Assembly (NCBI GenBank): GCA_037954235.1
Contig: JBBMOA010000015.1
Coordinates: 20,445,299 to 20,509,298 of the forward strand
DNA length: 64,000 nt
Origin: Aulostomus chinensis
Lineage: Eukaryota; Chordata; Actinopteri; Syngnathiformes; Aulostomidae
Reading direction: 5' to 3'
Both the position numbers and the translations under genes were made by a program. The notes beneath the pieces are model-generated. The model saw only the letters and a list, made by a program, of their open reading frames with translations. It searched no databases and had not been told where the DNA came from. Positions within the stretch are counted from its first letter, which is position 1. Every line of letters starts with the position of its first letter. This document shows positions 55,326-64,000 of this stretch, piece by piece.

Positions 55326-58195
55326 TACCCATGAATCAATTTAGAAATTTCTAAATTCCCCTTTTAACACGTCAATATACAACGTGTTTCTTTTACAAGG
55401 TACTACAATATGTTTAGGGTCCTATATATTGAAATAATTTGACTAGATCTTATTCTAAAATAAGTCATCATAAATATCCAATGCAATTCTATCCATTAAA
55501 TAATAATAAAAAAGCTTTTTATTTTGTCTCACTGCAGAGGAGTCACACCAGACCTGCATCGCCCATAATCCAGGACCACACCAGCATGTGATCCTGCACA
55601 TACCTTGATCATGCTGTGAGACAGCTGGGTTTAGGACATTACAATGTCACAAAATCACATGAATTATGCGTTTGTGTCTGAACATCCATGGTTTGGAGAT
55701 ATAGGCATGGTTTAGGTGCGACAAAACTGAGAAGGCAGTGCCTGAAGAGGATAGTGTAGGTGCTGATATAACATCAATAATGCCAGAACTGGAGAGTATT
55801 TATTCTTAAAGAAGAGCAAACAGTTTCACTTAGGGCTTTTCTCGACAGACAGAAGTTTTCTTTCTGAAAACAAAAACAAAACAAAACAAAACAAAACAAA
55901 ATGACTGTGGTCCATACGTTCTTTTTTTTCTACTGCATAAAAATTTCAAGAAGTTAACTGCCGATATCTCATTGTAACTGCAGTGGCAAGTGGATACCTC
56001 TGCCATACCTCAGCGCCTGACACTTTCATGTTATGCTTTAAGTTAAATAATATTTTCTCCTTCTTTTAACCACTAGATGTCACTATGACTTAAATTCAGC
56101 TTCTAGATAGCTTCATACTGACACTCTCAGAGATCTCACCTAGTAGAGTCCCTTAACTAAAGTTTCTCGTTCTATAGCCAGATATCAAAATTGGCCACTT
56201 TACCATAGTAACATGGTTTTACAGGATTGTGGTGGATCTGGTAAACCCCCTGAGAGGGGAACGTCAATGAGTAAAAAAACATGTAATTTCCTGTTGCCAC
56301 CAGGTGGCATTTTTGTATTTAATTGGTAAACAAAACTAACTGATCCCAAATAGAACTCTCTATGGAGGTTTACTGTAAAAACTGCCGCAGTCACTAGAAT
56401 CATTCATCCAAATCTATCAATTTCTGGACAAATCACCACAGGTAACAATCCTCTGTGTTCATTTAGACAGAGTAGCTGCTATATTACTTCCAAGTCTCTC
56501 TGTGATCATTTTACATTTTAAATAAAACAGAAGTCTCATCATGTGGGGTTTTGTCAGACAATGTTTCAATGACAAAAAAAAAAAAAAAAAATCTGAAATC
56601 AAGCAGGGCAGCACCTTTTAAGTGACTGTTGGTTGATATCATCTTCAATTAATTAATTAGCTGATTTTTAGTTCCTATCACCCAGTGGTCTTACAACAAA
56701 AACAGACAAATATGAAATTAAGCTCATTGAAAATTTGTGAGCCAAGAGAGTTGGAGAGAAGAACCTTGCACTAAGTCCCTAGACATTAACTCCTGATGAT
56801 GTAATATTTTTGGAGATGTGATGCTTTCAGTTGCCGATTTGTATTTACTAGAATTGTGGGCGATTAGCCTGGACTGAGGCCTGTGGTCTCTGAGCAGATT
56901 CTTCAACACACTGAATTTTCAATAAACACTTTATTTGAAATGAAGGGTTCTACAAAGTTGTTCCATTTAGGATAATTGAGAATGAAATTCTTTAATTTGT
57001 GGTAACTGATAACTTGATATGGTAGATTACAGTTGGCATAACCACTGCAGTCTCATTTGCAATACTGAATATAAAGCATTTATCTTTACAGGACAAGGTG
57101 TTAGACTTGATTTTTGGAAATCAACAAAATAAAGCAGACTAGCATGTCCTGGATTTTTTAAGGAAAAGCCACTGTATTGGTTTGCAGTAACTGAGTCAAA
57201 TTAACATATATTCATGGCAGTTTTGGTGAATTTGGTGTTTTCAAGTTCAACCCTTCCTGTCAAAGCTTCAACTGTTCTGCAAACTGTAGGAGATGCTATG
57301 GCACTGACAATAGCTCATAGGTGACCCTTCTAAACACTCCTGATTTAAAACCCCCTGTCTCTTTCTCCAGCTGTTATTGTAAGGCATCCTTAGAAGAGAT
57401 AGATCAAAAGGTTTTTTTTCACAATACTGTGCATTGTCCCCCGGGATATGTTGCACATAATTATTATTAAAGAAATATTCTAAATAGAAAAGCATGAATA
57501 GAATAGAATAAAAAAAGCATAGTTAATCAAAGACATCCCTCTGGGTCTAATTTGATGGGATGGGTCAAAGTCAAATTTCTGTCTTAAAGAGAAAAAGCAA
57601 CTATTGTGTTTACATTTTCAGACTTGTCATGCATCTTTCTTCATTGAGAGAACATAATGGCTTGAGGCAGAATAAGGTTATGACCTCTGCAGAGGTCCTA
57701 CATGTAGGACTGACCTGGAGAGCAAAGCTAAAATTGTCAATAATCAACATTTCTTTGATCATAAACAGATAGCCTTACTGTCACCCTGGTCAGTCATGAC
57801 AAAAATATGTTTTTTTTTTTTAATCTTAAGTGCTTTTTTGTGCCTCTGATCAACAGTTGTCAATCACTCCAAATCTATGGCAGTAGACACATCCATTTAA
57901 GTGAATGAGTAAATGAATCAGACTCATTTACCCATAGTAATGCTGTGATGCTTTGATGCCACTTCTGCAGTCAGAGGGCGCCCCTTTTACTACTGTTGTT
58001 TGTGTGGGAACTAGCCTTAAGATAGTTAACCTTGACCACATGTTCCAAAACTCAAAATGGACCCTCTAATGATCCCCCAGTCTAATGACTGCCTGCCCTT
58101 TGAAAGGAATGTACAATGAAGGGAATGAACAAACACATCTGCCTTGTTGGATTTGAAAAGCTGTAGACTTACATTTCTAACATTAGCATGTGCAA

Positions 58196-58312
<117 letters not shown>

Positions 58313-59300
58313 ATGGTTTAAAATGACAGTTTAATGTCTGCCAATCACTGTGTGCAATAAACACACCTCTTCTTCAGCGATCCTTTACTTTGCAGTTCAT
58401 ATGATCCCGTAAATACTATCCTGTAAAAATGAATGATTCATATCATGATTCAAGTATTTAGGGCAGGGGAGGAAGTGTGCTGACATTCCTATGTGAAGGA
58501 AACAGTTAGACATGTCATGACATCAGTGCTGACAGATTTGCATGGTTTTGTTACAAGGTATAAATCACTAAGAGGAGGAGGAGAGCTTATATTAATGTTT
58601 CGGTTATGGGTAAATTAGAGAGTCAAGAGCTGTTACTGACCCAAACATGAACAAGCAGCATAGCAACCAGTGCACATTTATGACCTGACTGAAACAAAAA
58701 TGTCTATTAACCAATCATCCACTGGCAATATAAAGATAGGGTGAAGATGCAGCAAAAATGTAGACTCAAGATAAAATAGGGTGACCGATTGAAAATTGAC
58801 ATTTTAAAGCAAAATGTTTCCTGGTGTGAAAAACATTTGTGAATAATGATTTCACGAAAGTGTTTGTGTTTTGTTTTCTTTAAAAGGCATCTGTTTGTAC
58901 CAAACGGTTTGAAACATGTCTCATATTGCAAAATAAACCATAGCACATATCTATGATTATAAACACTTTCAATGTAGAGCTGTGCATGCTGAAATACCAG
59001 GGGAAATGTTTCAACCCGACAACAGAGGTTTTATTGCTGGCGTGCATCTTGAAAGGGATTACGACAGCCAACATCACGTAATTGCCAGTAATTTCAGACA
59101 GAGTGATTCACACTGCTTGTGTCAGTAGACACATGCTTTGTTTTGAACATGTTGGATGAGATCTGACACTCAAGCCCTCTAAAAGAATGCCACCAAAACT
59201 TAAGAAGCATGTTTAACTAAAGCATGTCCCTGCTGTACATGATTACAGTTCAAACTTACAAGTTTTTGTATGTGTGTTAGTTTGTGTGTAATCTGCATAT

Positions 59301-59303
59301 GTT

Positions 59304-59350
<47 letters not shown>

Positions 59351-59382
59351 GTGTGTGTGTGTGAATGTCTGTGTGTGTGTCC
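59301..59382. repeat. (GT)n microsatellite
   Basis: Imperfect GT array with GC and AA interruptions. Confidence 0.96.
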
Positions 59383-59520
59383 TCTTGTGGGGATTGATGT
59401 GCTTTGTGGGGCCACAATTCTCTTTGTTTTATTGTTACTAAAGTAATGGTTTGGTTCCGTGTCATGGTTAGAGTTGAGCATTTAATTTGATGGTTAAGGT
59501 GATGAATGGATGTTACGAAT
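59383..59520. repeat. Fish 'GTGAGGAC/CCCTAACC' dispersed repeat, copy 2 (decayed, inverse)
   Basis: GTGGGGATTGATGTGCTTTG and GGTTAGAGTTGAGCATTTAA resemble a decayed copy of the block at 29385, again next to a GT/CA array. Confidence 0.4.
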
Positions 59521-59533
59521 GAATGAGGGCAGT

Positions 59534-59534
59534 A

Positions 59535-59594
<60 letters not shown>

Positions 59595-59625
59595 GTGTGT
59601 GCGCCTGTGTGTGCGCCTGAGTGTG
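59534..59625. repeat. (GT)n microsatellite
   Basis: About 26 GT units, then degenerate GTAT and GCCT steps. Confidence 0.96.
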
Positions 59626-61639
59626 TATAGAACTCACTATCTAGGGAGTTTTATGTAAAGGACAACCCTCTCTTTATGTCTGCTGCTTTTCTTCCAGCCA
59701 ACACAATACATAATGGGATATAGTGCTCGGTAAGTGACCATCAGCTGCAAAGCCGTTTTTCTACACTTTTGTGGGATAGATTGAGTGAATTATACAGGGT
59801 ATAATAAATCTCACTATATGTGAATGCAGGTACAAAGCGGCAAGGTCATCATATAATTGACTGTAGTGAGTGATTTCAGACACAGTCTTTATTTCCCTCT
59901 TTTAATCAGGATCTGTGTGACTCAGAGATGAGACCTTCCCATTCACTTGTGGCTTTCTGATTCAATCGGCCATGACAGGCAGCATTTGCTGCCAACAGCA
60001 GAGAGGCTGATCCAAGTGCACCAAAGACCTCTAGTCCTGTGCATTTCTAAAGACCACAGAGAATTCGTTCAAGTATTTACACCGATGAGAAACATTGGTC
60101 ATTGTACTGCAATAAAAAAAAGCATGAGTCCAACCAGAATGCACTGCATCTCATTTGGGGTTGTTCCCTACTTATTTAACCCACTCACTTTGCTACTATG
60201 ACTTTCTGTGACTTTTGGTTTGACATCAGAGTGATGGAAAGTAGCAATCACTTCCCAACTGAAAGCATACCAATGCCCAGAGCTGGCAGAAAAATGCAAA
60301 TGAGTGCATGGGAGCAGTTTTAAGTTAGTTTGTAAGATTAATGAGAAGGCAAATGTCAGCAAATTTGGGACGCTTGCAAAAGTCTTGATCAGGACAAAAT
60401 GAAAATGAGTTCAGTTTCACAAACTCCCATAGATGCGAGGAGAGGTTGCTCAAGGCGTAGCCAATGAGGAGCCATGAATGTTATTCTTTTAATATAAAAG
60501 TCAACAGGATGTCAGCATTCACCTTGCTGGCTCCAGGTTGATTTAAAACAGTAGGTGGTCAACCCATGAAATGTCTGTTTTAAAATATTGGAATTAAAAT
60601 GTTAACATTAACAGCATAATAGTGTTTCACCGTGTTTAATCCAGTACAGTTGTTACTTGGTTGAAAGCACCAGCCCCCCCAAAAAACACCTTCTATGCCT
60701 TTAAAATTTCCATAAAACTACTCCAACTTGAAAAATTAAGAATGTCCTGACCAACACAGTAATGCTGTCTATTTGCGATAAAGAAATTGCAGCATGGAAA
60801 ATAAAATAACTGCTATGAAATAACCACATATTGTCAGTGTACAGTGAATATCATTGATTTTTACAGACATTAGCTATTCCTAGGGGGTTATAGTGAGATG
60901 ATTGCAGTGAAACAAATAGTGGAGGGGCTGAGACAACCACAAACCCTCTGTTGGACAAGAGACTTTTTATTGAGGTGAGAAAATTCCATGGCAGACACCA
61001 AAAACATGCATTAACATACCACTGCAAAGCCAAGGTTAGCGAACCCGGACCTTACTCACTTATTAGCCCTAACTACCCCTCTGGAAATATACATCTATAA
61101 CTTTGGCACACAGACCTCTAATAACAAACGGCTAACAACTAGTCATTATGGGGGCTTGAGCAGGAGATTTACAAATCTTAGGTTCAGCAGCATTGGGCAG
61201 GTTCTCCTCACTTGAAAATGGTTATTCCATCAACGACAAGTGAGCCGCGTGATAAAATCTTGTGATTTATTCCTGGCGGCTGATAATTACTGGTGTCTTG
61301 TCACCTGTCAAAAATGAATGGACAGGGAGAGTACGAGGCTTTAGTCTCCATGCTCTTTACAGCACAGCAGTAAATCTGACATGTTTGTAAAGCCATAAAT
61401 CACAGCTTGTGATAAAGTGTTGGCACTCCTCTGAGCTGAGGGGCAGGGGCTGAAAATTTCAAACAGTTTTAGTGATAAAGGTATGCAGAAGATCAGCAGG
61501 CTTTTTGAAAAGGTGTGGTGGGTATAGTGGTGTAATTGGTAAGTTTACAACTTCACAGGAGTGGACCATCGTTAAACACAAAACAACACACATTTGTTAG
61601 AACATTACAGACGCGTACTTTTCAGAAAACATACCCATT

Positions 61640-62134
61640 GTACATTGGACCCAGATCCAGACAAGAAGATAGATACCCTTCTCTCCTATGGATGTGCATT
61701 CGGAAGCTGACAGCCACAGTTGAGTTAGCACAATGAATGGTAGGTGATGGGCTGTACCTCCATCAACAGTCACTTGGAAGATATAGGTCTGGATCATGGT
61801 TTGTCCAGAAGAAATCCTCCTCCTTCTCTCTGTCAAAGTTGACTATGAGGAGCAGTTGCTCTTCTAGTCATCAATTTTGTTTTGTTGGACAAAGTTGCGA
61901 TGGGGCCTTTGAGGTGCTGCATTACTCCCCCGGGTGGTTTTGTCAGGAAAGCAGTTCCAACCATGTGTCCCCTTCTAAAAGTGCAATGTCTTTAAATTTT
62001 AATTTCCTATTTCATAACAAAAGTTATATGCCGCTAGTTAAGTTAACACATGCAAAGACAATCTTGTTGTCTGGCTTTGGAGAGGATGGAACATAAATGT
62101 ATTTCCAATTCATTGGAATATTTCTTTAAGAGTG
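61640..62134. mobile_element. Second copy of the TTAA-ended MITE, left end lost
   Basis: Shares with 32539-33222 the ordered phrases AGACAAGAAGATAGATACC, TTAGCACAATGAAT, CCAGAAGAAATC and GCAGTTGCTCTTCTA. It ends TTGGAATATTTCTTTAA. The left inverted repeat is not recognisable. Confidence 0.75.
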
Positions 62135-63896
62135 AGGGCAATCTTAGTTTTCATATTTCATATGCTATTTTTCAACGTTACTTAAGTATGTACTTCTCAT
62201 AAGGAGGTTATTATGTTTGTGAGAAGTTTTGGAACAGATAGAAAACTGACATTTGTGCTCATCAAATTTATAATGATAATTTATTTTAAGAAATTACTCC
62301 TACTAGTATATATAATAACTTATGAAAACTGCAGATGTAAAATGTATTTAAATAAAATGGTCATATTTAGGAGTCATATACAATAGTCAAAATATGATAT
62401 TTTTTGTACTTTGTATGAATGAAAAATTTCTGTGAAAATACATCCATCCTGATAGGTGCTGATCTCCCAGACAGGTAGGGGAGATGGCCACACATTCCCA
62501 CCTAAACTCAGTAGTTGTCCTTGAAGAGCTGTGAAACTCTGGGCTGTAATTGTTTAAAGGTTGGCGTCTTGAAGCCGCAACACATACAATAAAAAGAAGA
62601 GAGCAGGAAGGAAGCAATGTTTCTCAATGACCCCCAGTTCAGCATTTGAGGGCCTGCCCTTTAGTTACCTGACCTGCTGCACTTGGCCAGAAGCCTTGCT
62701 AAAGTTCAGTGCGATCAACTTTCACTATCCACCACAATGTATGACGCCGTGATCTGTGTGGATATAGTTCTACCTTTACACTGTTCAACTGAGTAAACAT
62801 AAATGTCAGGGTGTATTCTGTATCAAGCAGGTATTTACAAAAATTTAGAAAATGATATGTAACTCAATATCTTACAGGGCATTAATAAAACCTATATTTT
62901 ATGGTAAAAGTGTCCATTTCATAAAGGTGGAAACACATCATCAACAGCAAACAATCCTGAAAGATCAATAGCCTCAGTCAGCAGCAATTGCAGGTTCTAA
63001 TTGTAAAATATTTGCCCTTCTTTTTCCTCTCTTTGATGTCTAGTGTTCACTCTGCTCTTGTCCTCAGGTGCTGCCCAGACCTGATTTATGGGGACAGTTT
63101 CCAGGGAAGCTATGCTTAATTACATGGCCCTTAAACCTGAGCAGAGAGAGATGGAGAGAGGGAGAATGGCCACTCTAGCAACTGCTAATTGCAAGGACAA
63201 ATCTATGCTACGGTAGATAAGAAGGTTGTTTTCTTCCCAGACCTGAGAAAAGGTAAAATGTGAAGAGAAGATTGGCCACTCTGATAAATGTACAATTTGT
63301 CATGGATGTCTCCTGTGGTTTAAATATTTTCATTGCTACTCTTAAGCGCAAAATTGCAAAAACAAAAAGGCCAAGCAGATGAATGGAACTTGTATTTGTC
63401 AAATGAAAAACGGACAAATTCATGTCTCTGAAGGTGCTATATGAGACGTAAATTATTAATCTCCATAGAATATGTACATTTTTCTTGTGTTTTCTGTAGA
63501 TATAAAGTGTTGAAAATCTCCTGTGAGTTCCTGCAAGGGATGTGAGGGAGAGTCAGAGTAGGAGGAGGAGGTGACAGTGCCATTTGCCTGGAGGGTGCTC
63601 ATAAACCTGGAGAGGGAGAGAGAGTGCACCATTCCTTACAGGTGACTGTACCATGTGACTTCAACAGGTTTAAAAAGCAGGCCAACCTGTCCTGTCAAGG
63701 TATAAGTAATCACAGAGCAGTGGAGGAGTCAAGGGAGAATACCGGGATGTCGGCACAACAGAATATACTGACAGCCCCAAAGAACAAGTCAAGGAGCATT
63801 CAAGGAGCGTGTCCAGTTGTGTGAGCAGACGCAAACATAGGATCTTCTGAACAACAATTTTGTGGACACTCATCTAGAGTCCCCATTGTGGACGCC

Positions 63897-64000
63897 ATGA
63901 GCTGTAGTAGCATTGCAGAATCTGAGTTCTCTGAGGAAGAGCTGGAGCTTGACACCCTTGGCCAAGGTGAGGATGAGGGGAGTCCCAAGACATCATTCCA
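63897..64000 (+). CDS. 5' end of an unidentified plus-strand reading frame, runs off the window
   Basis: An ATG with G at -3 (GACGCCATGA) opens MSCSSIAESEFSEEELELDT and continues GEDEGSPKTSF to the window end (34 codons). An in-frame TGA lies upstream at 63822 with no ATG between. The peptide is strongly acidic with regular Ser/Glu use, as in real N-termini. An AAG|GTGAGG donor after LDTLGQ (63967) could instead end a first coding exon. I do not recognise the protein. Confidence 0.4.
   Translation, partial: MSCSSIAESEFSEEELELDTLGQGEDEGSPKTSF

Overview
The window is vertebrate nuclear DNA, almost certainly from a teleost fish. Genes are split into short exons with GT-AG introns. The spacer and intron sequence is full of dinucleotide arrays, tRNA-headed SINEs, an L2-clade LINE, an L1-like LINE and many hAT or MITE copies typical of fish genomes. 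There is no bacterial or viral gene organisation, no rRNA and no CRISPR array.

Two conserved protein-coding genes dominate, both on the minus strand and in tandem. From 7158 down to 1531 lie eleven exons of micu2, the Ca2+-sensing EF-hand partner of the mitochondrial calcium uniporter. All splice phases close. Only the C-terminal exon (roughly the last 35-45 residues) is missing and probably lies beyond position 1. From 49596 down to 15624 lie nineteen exons of sptbn4 (beta-IV spectrin), encoding about 1,508 residues: the later spectrin repeats, a greatly enlarged beta-IV 'specific domain', a PH domain and a Ser-Glu-rich tail. The actin-binding CH domains and the first spectrin repeats are not in the window. 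The first visible exon looks able to start translation itself, so this locus may produce a short Sigma6-like isoform.

Layout: 1-7290 micu2 and its promoter, with a decayed hAT transposase in its last visible intron. 7291-15623 spacer and probable sptbn4 3'UTR, with an L1 fragment, a SINE and a 42-bp minisatellite. 15624-24046 the dense 3' half of sptbn4. 24047-31432 a 7.4-kb intron filled by a broken L2 LINE and a three-level nest of elements. 31433-35118 more spectrin-repeat exons. 35119-49458 a 14.3-kb intron holding a nested pair of hAT elements with exact boundaries, many simple repeats and a duplicated intron block. 49459-49596 the first visible sptbn4 exon. 49597-63890 mostly non-coding, with SINEs, a tRNA-Pro pseudogene and long TA and GT arrays. 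At 63897 a plus-strand ATG opens a short acidic reading frame that runs off the window.

The most notable feature is in sptbn4. One 1.28-kb exon carries a roughly 200-residue Gly/Ser/Tyr/Gln-rich tandem-repeat segment, built from SSGYL units, inside the beta-IV specific domain, where the mammalian protein as I recall it has only a short linker. The family assignments rest on recognised protein sequence; nothing was searched against a database.
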